Positions 1-53,923 of a DNA stretch of 64,000 nt are shown here, piece by piece. Under the pieces are notes generated by a model. That model ran no database searches, was not told the DNA's origin, and saw only the letters and a program-made list of their open reading frames with translations. The translations under genes were made by a program, and so were the position numbers. This DNA is from Chrysemys picta bellii. Its lineage: Eukaryota; Chordata; Testudines; Emydidae. The stretch lies in assembly GCF_011386835.1 (NCBI RefSeq), contig NC_088809.1:682001-746000 (forward strand). Reading direction: 5' to 3'. Each line of letters starts with the position of its first letter. Position 1 is the stretch's first letter.

Positions 1-307
1 CATTTTCTTCCCAGAATTCCAAGTCCTTTCGAGTTTTGCTGGGTGCTTCCGGCACCGATACTGGGCTACTCTCCATCTCGTGTGCATTCACTTTAAGTTG
101 ACTGATTTTTCTTAGCAGACTCTGGCGTGTGGTACTAGTCAGACTTTGATCCATAGCTATTTTACTCTCTGCTTTGCTGATGACCTCTGCTGCCTCCTGT
201 AATCTCCCCAGAAGAAGCAGACACTCAGTTTTCCGCAGCAAGATCTTAGGCTGCAATCTGTTTGGATAGCTCTGGGCTTGAGCCCTGTCAATGTCTTCTA
301 GACAATC
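1..307 (-). CDS. SMYD4: SMYD4 coding exon 4, truncated by window edge
   Basis: The exon starts after the acceptor cttccag and stays open to base 1. It encodes 102 codons, including DCLEDIDRAQAQSYPNRLQP and LLRKTECLLLLGRLQEA, which match SMYD4 TPR helices. A more divergent Ser/Lys-rich linker follows toward the SET domain. The exon continues beyond the window. Confidence 0.92.
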
Positions 308-3300
308 CTGGAAGCGAATACAAGAAGCCTTTTAAATGACTTTGAAAAATGCCAAAAAGATTTTTACTCTTTTGCCCCATCTGAGGTTGGGCACATTTCA
401 TTTATTTAGAACTGCATTAACTAAGTTTCTGATCCATGACTGATCAGGGGTCAGAGTAAAGGCTTATACAGTGCTGCCACTTTAAAAGTGAGACCATTCC
501 ACAGAGAGAAAGAATGCCGACACTCCCGAGGAATTCAAAAAGGCACCTGCAGCTTGAAACAGTTTTAAAACCATATTGGACCACAGCCTCTTGTCCTGGT
601 ATTTAAACTTTGTTCTTTATTAATCTTAATTTGGATTTAAATAAACACAGGAAGACCTATCCCAGGTCTAATGTACAGGGTTTGGATAATATAGCTTTAG
701 TTAGTTAGGAAGCCCTCTACTGGCTTTCCCTCTCTTCTAGGTTTCAAAAGCCACCGGAATGCAGAGCAGCAGCCTATAAACGTAGCTAGGCATTTGCATG
801 TTGTATACAGTTAGTAAATACAGTTATTTGGACTTCACTATGCCAGTGTGGTTTCTTCATATTATGTTTGCTGTATAAAGAGCAAAGGACATAACACCAA
901 GCCCTAGGCACCGTTATCATCCACTAAAACTGTACCATAAAAACTATTACAAAAACAGCAGCAAGAAGGCATTACAAATTAGATTAAAATCATCCACCAC
1001 TCAGATTCCCCAAAGAGAAACCCTACTCTACCCCTCCCCAAATGCCATTTTAGGCTAATTTGGACCAAGAGCACACAATGTTGAGCAGTGGTCTCCCACT
1101 GAGGTATGGCCTTTTCCAATTTAGTGGCACTTCATTTTAACACTTTCAACTAGCCTGATTGCTGCTGTATTTTGGGAAACATATAGTGGGATTATGCAGT
1201 GCTGGCACCTTCAGAAACACACAGCATGCCACTTTTTTGAAGTTGTGGCACAGCATATAAAACACAGCTGAATAGCTGTAAATCTTCACTGCCATTACTT
1301 GATTCACTATACCCAGTTTTCAAAATGAATAGCTGCTGGTTTGTCCTTGATTGTGTCAAATCTAGTACTTACCTCAAAGTGACCCAAGTGAAAGAGGGCT
1401 GCAGAACGATTGGCATAACACAATGACATTTCTGGGCTGTTGTGGGACACTGCCTGCAAAGACCAAAAAGAGTAGTAGCCACATTGAGAAAGAGGAATTG
1501 GTATATGTTCTATGGGTAACTTGGTTTCTGGGACATGAAATATGTGTGGTCATGGCTGGGAAAGGGAGAGGAGTGGGGTAAAGACAGTCAATTCAACCTG
1601 TTATGTGCCAACACTGGACTATTGTACTGGAGATTTTCATGCCCAACCTGTCATTATCCTATCTTGCTTATCTTGACCTCTTCCATCTTTATTCCACACC
1701 ATAACGGTTAGGGGGGCTTGTGAGATTCTTGGATGTATAAACAGGGGAATACAGAGGAGCAGGGAGGTATTATTATCTCTGTAGATTACATTAGTGAAAC
1801 CATTACTGGAATCAAGTATCAGAGGGGTAGCCGTGTTAGTCTGGATCTCTAAAAAGCGACAAAGAGTCCTGTGGCACCTTATAGACTAACAGACGTATTG
1901 GAGCATAAGCTTTTGTGGGTGAATACATCTGACGAAGTGGGTATTCACCCACAAAAGCTTATGCTCCAATACGTCTGTTAGTCTATAAGGTGCCACAGGA
2001 CTCTTTGTCGCTCATTACTGGAATATTATTCCTGATTTTGATGCCTACTTTTCAAAGAGAGATGTTGATAAATTGGAGAGGGTTCAGAAAAAAGCAAAAA
2101 TATTACTCAAGCTCTGAAAATCCTGCCTTACAGCAAAAGACTTAAGAAGCTCAATCTATTTAGTTATTATCTAGTTAAAAGATTATTCAATCACAGTCTA
2201 TAAGTACTTGCACGAGAACATTTCATTGTGCCTTTTTCTGTTAGACTAAATTCAGACTTGAAATACATTGCAAAATTTTAACAGAGAGATTAATCAACCA
2301 CTGGAACAATTTGCCTAAGGACATGGTGGATTCTTCATCACTTGAAATCTTTAAACTAAGATTGGATGTCTTTTTAAAGACACACTATAGCTTAATCACA
2401 AAGAATGTATTTGATGTAGGAATTACTGGATGAAGTTCTATGGCCTGTGTTCTGTAGGAGGTCAGATTAGATGATTAGAAAGGCCCTTTCTGGCTTTAAA
2501 AATCTATTACTCATAATAGACCTCTACCCAATATAACACAAATTCTGATATACTGCGATAAAGCAGTGTTCCGGGGGGGGGGGGGGGGGGGGGTTTGCGC
2601 ACTCCAGCGGATCAAAGCAAGTTCGAGATAACGCGGTTTCACCTATAATGCAGTAACATTTTTTGGCTCCCAAGGACAGCGTTATATTGAGGTAGAGGTG
2701 TAATTTGCCCTTCTCTAGAGTCTTCCATCCAAGAATCACAGTGCATTTTACAAAGGCTATAAATTAAGCCTCAACACCCTTGTGAGGAAGATGTTTTTAT
2801 TTTACATATTTAGAAACTAGAGAACACAGAGATCATAGATCCAATCCTGAATGTTGCAGAGCATTCTCAGCGCCCGTGAAAATCACCGGGAGTTGAGACA
2901 GCTTAGCACCTTTTCAGACTGAGCAAAGACTTGCCCAAGCCCATAGCAGAGATGGGAATCGCATGTGGTCAGGCTATAGCAGAAAAACAGTTACTAGAGA
3001 AGACTGATTGGCTACAAGCAGGGTCCATGCAGAACAAAACTTTTCATGACTGTTCTACCCAAGGACGCCCCAGAAAGCTATTTCCTTGCTAATCTTACAC
3101 AACTGCATTAGACATCTGTTACAATATTCACAAACACCTCAGCATTCCTTTGGCATTCCAGTAAAAAGTGATCCCCACATCAAACCCTCCTACCGGGAGA
3201 TGAACCTGAGGCTGAAGTACCCTCAAAGCAACCATTTCTCCATCTGTGTGAACAACTCTGGCGCTTTACCTTGGAATAGAGTATCAGTGCGGCTGTGTAT

Positions 3301-3628
3301 TCCTTGTTTTGAAATCTCTTGTTCCCCTCCTCCTTGTAGAAAAGTGCAGCTCTCGGATCCTTTCCCACCCCGTTACGGGCAGCCAGGCTGTGCAGGAACT
3401 CTTCATCGGCGGGCCTGCAGGAGTTGGAGAGCTCAGTGTCAGGGCCTGGCGGCCACACAGCGCACACAGGGGCGGGCGGGCAGCCAGGACTCACTGGAAG
3501 AGAGGCAAGCACAGGAGGAAGGTGTCCCCAAGCGGCCCTGCCAGAGAGAGCTTCTGCTGCAGACAGGGGTCCAGCGAGGCCCACTTCCGACGTGCATACG
3601 CCGCCCACTTCTCCGCAGGCAGCTCCAT
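1..3628 (-). CDS. SMYD4: SMYD4, 5' part of gene (coding exons 1-4, runs off left edge)
   Basis: SMYD4 is a SET- and MYND-domain protein with an N-terminal TPR region, a predicted protein lysine methyltransferase. Four minus-strand exons join in frame: 3495-3628, 3270-3414, 1373-1453 and 1-307, giving 222 codons of a protein usually near 800 residues. Every visible junction is GT/AG. The translation follows vertebrate SMYD4 from the start: a 45-residue N-terminus beginning MELPAEKW, then the TPR-type stretches FYKEEGNKRFQNKEY, LCYANRSAALFHLG and DRAQAQSYPNRLQPKILLRK. The SET core, MYND zinc finger and C-terminus lie outside the window, so catalysis cannot be judged here. The ATG at 3628 is in good context (gccATGG). 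The gene is divergent from RPA1 with 587 bp between start codons, matching the known amniote gene order. I see no frameshift or stop in the visible exons. Confidence 0.95.
308..1372 (-). other. SMYD4 intron 3
   Basis: This is a complete intron between exons 3 and 4, with minus-strand donor gtaagt and acceptor ttccag. It is AT-rich. I recognise no repeat, RNA gene or other coding sequence in it. Confidence 0.8.
1373..1453 (-). CDS. SMYD4: SMYD4 coding exon 3 (TPR region)
   Basis: This 81-bp, 27-codon phase-0 exon lies between acceptor tttgcag and donor GAG/gtaagt. It encodes MSLCYANRSAALFHLGHFE, the most conserved TPR stretch of SMYD4 (NRSAALFHLG is shared with human). Confidence 0.95.
1813..2012. 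mobile_element. Foldback dimer of a Penelope-like/retrozyme-like element, copy 1 (SMYD4 intron 2)
   Basis: This 200-bp insertion is bounded by a perfect 12-bp target-site duplication, CATTACTGGAAT (1801-1812 and 2013-2024). The left part (gtagccgtgttagtct, then gcaccttatagactaacag) is the reverse complement of the element's 3' end. The right part repeats it in sense orientation up to ctctttgtcgct, so the insert is a long hairpin. Between the arms, on the plus strand, lies CTGACGA (1929-1935), a 6-bp stem GTGGGT/ACCCAC (1937-1942 with 1947-1952), and AAAAGCTTATGCTC. This is one base from a hammerhead ribozyme core. The Penelope-like assignment is an inference from that motif and the long duplication. 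Confidence 0.7.
2050..2515 (+). mobile_element. CR1 LINE 3' end, old fragment
   Basis: Diagnostic CR1 tail blocks occur in order: ttggagagggttcagaaaaaa, a degraded RT C-terminal part (ccactggaacaatttgcctaag and ttgaaatctttaaactaag), and the end segment gatgattagaaaggcccttt. There is no open reading frame. It lies just right of foldback copy 1, antisense to SMYD4 in intron 2. Confidence 0.75.
2519..2700. mobile_element. Short terminal-inverted-repeat element (mariner/Tigger-like MITE), copy 1
   Basis: The ends acctctaccc and ggtagaggtg are inverted repeats flanked by TA on both sides (2517-2518, 2701-2702), as expected for Tc1/mariner-type insertion. The interior (agcggatcaaagcaagttcg, gataacgcggtttcacc) is shared with the copy at 44697-44868. 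A guanine run of about 20 bases (2573-2593) interrupts this copy. The superfamily is an inference from the TA duplications. Confidence 0.7.
2701..3269. other. Rest of SMYD4 intron 2, possible old MIR remnant
   Basis: No gene is seen. Around 2735-2960 there are phrases reminiscent of an antisense MIR-type SINE (cttgtgaggaag, gacttgcccaagcccatagc), but they are too diverged to be sure. Confidence 0.35.
3270..3414 (-). CDS. SMYD4: SMYD4 coding exon 2 (start of TPR region)
   Basis: The exon opens after the acceptor tcctgcag and closes at AAG/gtaaag. It encodes 48 codons plus the base that completes the split Gln codon. The segment GKDPRAALFYKEEGNKRFQN is close to the equivalent human SMYD4 segment and marks the first TPR helix. 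Confidence 0.93.
3495..3628 (-). CDS. SMYD4: SMYD4 coding exon 1
   Basis: This exon encodes the first 44 residues plus two bases of codon 45. It starts at the ATG at 3628-3626 and ends at the donor CA/gtgagt (3495/3494). The sequence is rich in Lys, Trp and Leu (MELPAEKWAAYARRKWASL), like the SMYD4 N-terminus. The intron that follows is only 80 bp (3415-3494). Confidence 0.88.
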
Positions 3629-4215
3629 GGCCCGCGGGCGGGAAGAGACCGCAGGGCAGAGCCGCTCTGCGAACCGGCAGCGGCGGGGTCAGGACGAGAG
3701 CGGCCGTGACAGAGCCCGCGGCCCGGCTTCGTGGGTCCCCGCCGCTTGGGGGGGTCTCGGCCCCACCGACCGGGGACAGCCGGGACACGGCGCCTGACGC
3801 TCACAGCGGCCCCGGGGACAGGGCCGGGCAGCGCACGGGCCCCTCACGCGCCTGGAGACGCGGGCCGCTGAGCCCCCACCCCCGTCCCTAGCGCCCTGGG
3901 CCGCCTCACACACTCCCGAGAAGGCTACACGACCCTGCCGCCTCCCCCCGCGCGGCGGGGCTCTCTCAGTCACGCTCCTCAGCCGTGAGACGCCGAGGAG
4001 CCAATGGCGGCGCCCACAGCCACACAACCAACGGGCCAAGGGAATCACTTCCGCCGTACAGGGCACGCCGGCCAATGGTGGGTGCCGCATGGCTGACGTA
4101 CGTACGTACGTGCGTAGCGTACGTGCTGAGGGGGTGAAGTTGCGCGACGGCCGAGCGACAAGCGGGAGGATTTGGCGGCAGTGCGAGGAGCTCGCGGTCT
4201 GGGAGGCTACGCACC
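3629..4215. promoter_or_regulatory. Divergent SMYD4/RPA1 promoter in a CpG island
   Basis: This 587-bp interval between two opposed start codons is CpG-dense, and the density continues into both first exons (about 3330-4350). There is no TATA box. Visible sites are CCAAT at 4001-4005, overlapping ATGGCGGC (YY1-like); a second CCAAT at 4072-4076; CACTTCCG (ETS/GABP type, reverse) at 4046-4053; and TGACGTA (CRE/ATF type) at 4094-4100, which opens a run of ACGT repeats to about 4125. Paired CCAAT and ETS sites are typical of housekeeping bidirectional promoters. Transcription start sites cannot be placed from sequence alone. Confidence 0.8.
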
Positions 4216-48234
<44,019 letters not shown>

Positions 48235-49215
48235 GAAGGATGGTGTTGATTGAGCTGAAACTAGAACTTCCACACAGAATAACTAAAGAGCTGAAGTTAA
48301 ATTGATTTCTTCCCACCCCATGTGACAATTTGGCATTAGTTACACAGTGCATGGTAGCCCTTTATAGTGGGTAAGTGATTTCATGGAATCCTGTGTGCAG
48401 ATATCCCAGTGGTAAGTTAAAAGAAAGTGCACTCAGGAGGCCTTGGTGTATTGTGGACTATCTTGGTCAATTAAACTATGGCAGAGCTAAAGAGGAATCG
48501 CTAGACAAACTGATACTAGTTGCTCCTGCAGGCTTGCAACCTGTGTTAAGATTTCATTCTTCAGACATTTTGTATGCCTTTGCTAAAGTAACTTTGCTCT
48601 CTTCAGAGATTTAAAGCTAAAATACAGACTCTTTTTTTTTTTTTAACACTAGAAGAGACTGGTGATACCCTTGGCACTTTTGACTTGTTCTGAAGTAGGT
48701 GAGAAGGAGGGAAGGAGAGACTGTCATACAGCTTTCTGATGTGGACTAAGGAGAAAGGGCCTATTAGCACGAGTCAGTCCTCCTTCTGCAGAATTCAAAG
48801 GCTTTCTCTTTCCACAGGTGCCAGGCAGTTGTTAATGCTTGGAATGGCAATATGGTAGAATTATTAATCAAAGACACATCTCTCATATATCTGAAGAATA
48901 TCCTTCCTTCAGGGTTTATCAGACTGAGTCAGATGGGTCTGATATTAATCAAAATTGTCTCTTCTGGGAGAGGCTGATAAGCATTGACTCTCTGTCCCCC
49001 CAGGGAAATCTAGGCAACTACAAAGCATTGCTTTAGTTTTCACTTCACATGCTTCCTGCCTTATACATATTTCTTGTGCTGGTGTTTAATTTCTTTGTTT
49101 TTGTTTGTAAAAGTGTTAATCAGAAACAAGTTTTTAAATGGGGGGGGGCACTTTATGTTAAAACTGTGTTTCAATAAACAATAACAATAAACAACAAAGC
49201 TTTGTTTTGTTCCTG
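48235..49215 (+). other. RPA1: RPA1 3' UTR
   Basis: About 1 kb follows the stop without another gene. AATAAA hexamers at 49173 and 49186 with a GT-rich stretch (ttttgttcctgtgtt) after them suggest mRNA ends near 49205-49215. The exact end is inferred. Confidence 0.75.
49173..49191 (+). promoter_or_regulatory. RPA1 polyadenylation signals
   Basis: Two canonical AATAAA hexamers (49173-49178 and 49186-49191) lie 940 bp after the stop. A T/G-rich downstream element follows at 49200-49220. Confidence 0.8.
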
Positions 49216-50572
49216 TGTTATGAATTCTGCTTTCTTTGAACTGAAGATTTCTCATTACTGGAAAGCAATTAATTAGCTTCATAATAAGTGTTCACTTGGG
49301 GGAGACAATACCTTTTTTTCAAACTCTAAGGTTAGACTGAGGAATGGAGATTTCTCTGCCTGATATTGGCAGCAATGGAAATGCAATGGTTTTTTTACCA
49401 TTTCTGTGCCTGCGAATGCTGCTGATCTGGCACTTTTGGGATTTTTATTGACGTTTACACAGCAGTCTAAAGCTAACCAGGCTTTGAGATTTGTACAGAC
49501 AGTGAGCTAGTACAGAAAACAGTAATTATGCTACTGGGCTTTTCAGTCAGCAGAGCATGCTAGCTGTGTGTCCTCCTAATCACATTAATTATGTGTTCCC
49601 TGGCTGCAGCTCGCAGCTTTGCATTTGCTGCGCAGCTCCAAACATCCAGGCAGTATTGCGGTCAGTTTGTGGTAGCAAAACTGAGTTTTGTTGTAGAACT
49701 GTAGCTTGTGTGCTTGATTGGTGCACTCTTTACTTCCTGAGATGTCCTGTTTGTGTCCTTCAGTTTGTGGGTCCTTTTATGTTCAGGAGCTCTAAATGCC
49801 ATTGCTGATAATGGTCATGAATGGCATTTTCCCAGGCCCATTAAATGCATGGACAACTCTTTTTTTCCCTTTTTGGACTCTAAAGGTAGTGAGTAGATTG
49901 CACTTGGTTTTTTGCTGATGTTTCAGAATTTTTATGGAAGTACTTGTTCACTCTGACCTTGCTTGTAAAGCGTTGACTAGAAAATTACAGTCTTCAACAC
50001 TGTTCTGGATTGACAAATTGTGTGTTAGGAGTGATAATCTGTCTTTCCACTCTGCTAACCAGTCTTTTAGTTCTGCTCCTCTCTTATACTTCACCTCCCT
50101 CCCAATTTGGGAGCACTGAAAACAAGGTGTTAACATGAAATGTTCCTATGTGTGATAAGCCCTTTAGTCTATTTCTCTTGCTCTCAAATTGGGGGAAGAG
50201 GAGACACATAACTATTGCCCAACTGTTGTGTGGACACATTTTTACTGGGGTGTTCCAGTGAGAAAACAGCTTCACTTTAGATTTCTCTTTGGAGATGCAC
50301 AAAAACAGGTGTCAGTGTTTTTTTTATTTTTTTAGAGTTTGTGTTCCCAGAGGATCTTTTAAATAGATTCTGGCTCCTTGGACCTTATATTTTTTTGGAA
50401 GTATAACAGCAATAAAGGCCAATTATTTTATTCTGCATAATAGCTTTCACTTATGGATCAATGTTTCTGTCATAGCCACTTCGACATCTCTGTTAAATAA
50501 TTAAGAAAAAAATAATATTCTTGCCTTTATTTTATAGTACTAGAACTCCCCTCATTTTATTGTGCAAGAGAC
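49216..50572. other. Intergenic, unassigned
   Basis: I see no gene or clear repeat downstream of RPA1 in this stretch. Confidence 0.55.
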
Positions 50573-50584
50573 TGAAAAAATAGT

Positions 50585-50795
50585 GACAGGTTTCAGAGGA
50601 GCAGCCGTGTTAGTCTGTATCAGCAAAAACAAGGAGGAGTCCTTGTGGCACCTTAGAAACTAACAAATTTATTTGGGCATAAGCTTTCATGGGCTAGAAC
50701 CCATGCATCCGATGAAGTGGGTTTTAGCCCACGAAAGCTTATGCCCAAATAAATTTGTTAGTCTCTAAGGTGCCACAAGGACTCCTCGTTGTTTT
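50585..50795. mobile_element. Penelope-like foldback dimer, copy 3
   Basis: A perfect 12-bp target duplication TGAAAAAATAGT flanks the 211-bp insert (50573-50584 and 50796-50807). The left arm begins with the reverse of the 3' terminus (gacaggtttcagaggagcag, gtgttagtctgtatcagc). The right arm ends 3'-truncated at aaggactcctcgttg. On the plus strand CCGATGA (50709-50715), stem GTGGG/CCCAC and CGAAA (to 50736) form a hammerhead-like core with one core change (T to C). Confidence 0.75.
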
Positions 50796-50807
50796 TGAAA
50801 AAATAGT

Positions 50808-53688
50808 AATCATCTCATTTCTATTTCCATTGTTCTGTGCTTTCTGTTAAAGCCCTCCTAGTCTCTGGTGTGTTGCACTAACTTCTTGAACTGCCTGGTC
50901 AAAAATTCCCCCCGCCCCTTTTTGGAAGGACTGTTTCTGAAAGGTAAAAATATTGATTGAGGTATTTAATACACTAATGAAAACCACAGTTATTGATTAT
51001 ATAATTAATATACTGTCTAAAAGTGAAGTTTGGCAGCACTTATGGAAAAGCTGTATTGACTTGTGCTGCCTTGGCAATGTGCCTTGCAGGTTTTATTTAT
51101 AGAAAATGATACAGGTTCCTCTTCAGGTAATGATTCAATCCTACTTTCTACTCGCCACAAACTAGAAAGCTACTGTTCCCCTTACTGGCTATCTAAGATT
51201 TTCATTTATCTTTGGGGGACTAAAATTTTCAGCATTTAGCTTTTACACCTGTTGTACTAGCTCTTAATACCAAGCTATTCTGCTAGTATATAGGTCCATT
51301 TTTTATTTTTTTCTTCAAATTTATCAGGTCAGAGGTCTCCAAACAGCTTTCCATTTCTTATAAACAGTTATATCCCGAAGGAACTTTGGGTTATGTAAAT
51401 TCTTAAGAGAAATTAGTACAGCGTTACTCAGTGTAACCAATTCTGCCCTTTTAAAAGCCGATCTGGTGTGAAAAAGCCACAGTTAAATAACAGATGTTCT
51501 GATTTAGGCTCAACCAGCGTGGTGGTCAGTTTTGTGTGGTTCAAGCCAAGGTAGCCTTTAATATAATACAGGAAAGAAGGCTCGGCATCTTGCCACTGAA
51601 GAACAGAGACATCTTGCTTACGGGTGCATACCTGCCTTGTTTCATGGGCTCAGTGGCACTGTCCATGTGACTGAAGGGTGATGGGAGTGTCGCTGACTTG
51701 GTTGGCTTGTTAAACCAGACCCTACTAATACTCTGAGACACATTCAGCCTTGCTTCTCTCTTTGTGACCATATTGCCTCCAAGTTTAGGTTTACATGTCC
51801 TCCTTAGTGTTGGGTCACAAAGCCTGTGTAAAATTTGGCAGGGAAATAAAGCTGCATTTAAAAAATGGTTTTAATTTGTTCCAGTGTCATGTGAAATGGT
51901 TAAATTTCTTAAGACCAGGTGAAGTTATTTACATCCAGTTCAGAAGCTGATAACTAAGGTTTTTTTTAGATTTCAAGCAGTTTAAAAAATATTCTTCCAC
52001 TCCCAAGTGTATCAGCTTTCTGGTAATTGGCACTTGTGCTGTCATTAAAAATGACAGTTTTCTCCGATAACATTCCTAGTGCTTGTAAAATGCAGCTAAC
52101 GTAACCTATATTTAACTTGTATTATCTAGAATTTCCTTTCAGTGGCCGCTTATTCCAGAGTCCTGGGGTGAATAGCTGGATACTTTTCTCTGTGTGAACG
52201 TAGCGCCCTCTAACCTAGTTAAGAGTTAAAGATTTTACCCAAGGACCGAACTGGATGCTCATGTCTCCTTGTCATAGCTTCCCCGGTAGAGATTTATTTG
52301 TGTTTTCAGCCAGTCATGGAACGAAGACCATCCTTTTTGGAGAGAGAATGCCCTGCACTAATGCCTATTGTAATAAGGCCCAGATTTTGCTTGTTTCCTA
52401 CTAAAGGCCTTTGAAAAGACTTCTTACTCCCACATTACTCCAGCCAAACAAAATCCCTTTTCTCTTTGTGGTTGGTTGAAAATGTTTGTCCATGGAAACA
52501 TTAAGGTGCTGTCCTGATAATTGAGATGCTATATCACAATCTGCTCCTCTCCTCTGCCTGGAAGTGTTCCACACAGAGCCCTCTAATTAAATAGAGAATG
52601 GTTTGCCATGTGAAACTGCCACTTCTGAATCTAACTCACTCATTTCAAAAGATGCCAACACTAGCTTTATAGCCATTCTTAATCATTTTCTCTTGAATTG
52701 GAGAGGTTCTAACCTCATATTTTGCTCCACCAGTTATTTTTTTTGGTGTGTTTTCTGTACTTGGAATACTTGTATAGGAATTTGTTTGTGTTTTTTTTTT
52801 TTTTTTTGGGTGGAAATACTCATTAGTGTAACTCTTAAGGGTATAACTTTGTGGAATAGAGTCTGTTAGGGCTGCTCTGAAGCGTTACTATTTACAGTAG
52901 GAGCACGTGCAGGCTCTTAGCACAGAGCTCTGTCAATCACATGGCTGTCCCATTGGGAGGGTGCTTGAAGAGCACCACTGCCATCCCCATTTGTTCGAGA
53001 ATGAAGGTGTTTAGGCATTTTACCGGGTTAACATCTATTTCGCAGACAGATGTGCGTGCTGCAGCCACCCTCTGCACATGCCTATTATAGAAACCATTAG
53101 CTCCTGGGTGCTATCGAAGAGCTAGAGTGAATAGGTAGAATGTAGGGTACTATTAATGCATGAGGCATGATCCAGATAGGACAAAAATAGCATAGCAGAT
53201 TACCAGGTAAAATTGGCTTTTACCTCTTCTTCATTCTTCTTGCAGTCTCCTGCCAAACTTCAGCTTGTAAATCGGTACTCAGAGAAATTCTCTCTTGTTG
53301 TAAAGAGGCCTCTTGTTACCAGTTAAATCAGTGACTACTTGGCAGAAAATCTGAGTAGCTAGTATAATTATTTATTACCTTCATTACCTACTGCATTGAG
53401 TGTCTGATATTAGTGGCTTCTATTTACCCAACTAAGCATCACAAAGATATTTTGTCTATCTTCTAGTGGTTCTATCTGCCTTCATCCAACTGGATGTAGA
53501 GATCCCGCAGGGGGATAATACTGGAATGACCTATGCTCAGTTCCTTAAAGGCTCTTAATTCTCCTCATTTGACAGTGGGGGGATGAAGAATGTTTTTCCA
53601 ACTACTATTACTAGCAAACTTTAGCTGGGCTGTGGAAATCCTTCCCAGGTTTGTACTCTATCTCTAAATGCCGGAAGCCTGATGCCAC
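50808..53688. other. Intergenic, unassigned
   Basis: AT-rich sequence with poly-T tracts (for example about 52791-52807). No gene, RNA gene or clear transposon is recognised. Confidence 0.5.
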
Positions 53689-53701
53689 CATCTTCAAACA
53701 G

Positions 53702-53910
53702 GTTTCAGAGTAGCAGCCGTGTTAGTCTGTATCCGCAAAAAGAACAGGAGTACTTGTGGCACCTTAGAGACTAACAAATTTATTAGAGCATAAACTTTCG
53801 TGGACTACAGCCCACTTCTTCGGATGCATCCGAAGAAGTGGGCTGTAGTCCACGAAAGTTTATGCTCTAATAAATTTGTTAGTCTCTAAGGTGCCACAAG
53901 TACTCCTGTT
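53702..53910. mobile_element. Penelope-like foldback dimer, copy 4
   Basis: A perfect 13-bp target duplication CATCTTCAAACAG flanks it (53689-53701 and 53911-53923). The arms are near-perfect inverted repeats meeting at the palindrome gatgcatc (53823-53830). The left arm extends about 40 bp further (gtttcagagtagcagccgtg). On the plus strand CCGAAGA (53830-53836), stem GTGGGC/GTCCAC and CGAAAG then TATGCTC follow. The stem differs from the other copies but still pairs. Confidence 0.8.
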
Positions 53911-53923
53911 CATCTTCAAACAG

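Noticed and set aside
1813..2012. CRISPR-like or attachment-site palindrome
   Set aside because: It is one inverted pair with target duplications and belongs to a dispersed family in vertebrate DNA. There is no spaced repeat array.
3086..3797. Open frames of 155-207 codons on both strands around SMYD4 exons 1-2
   Set aside because: They are shadows of the SMYD4 exons and the CpG-rich composition. Only the spliced minus-strand reading matches a known protein.
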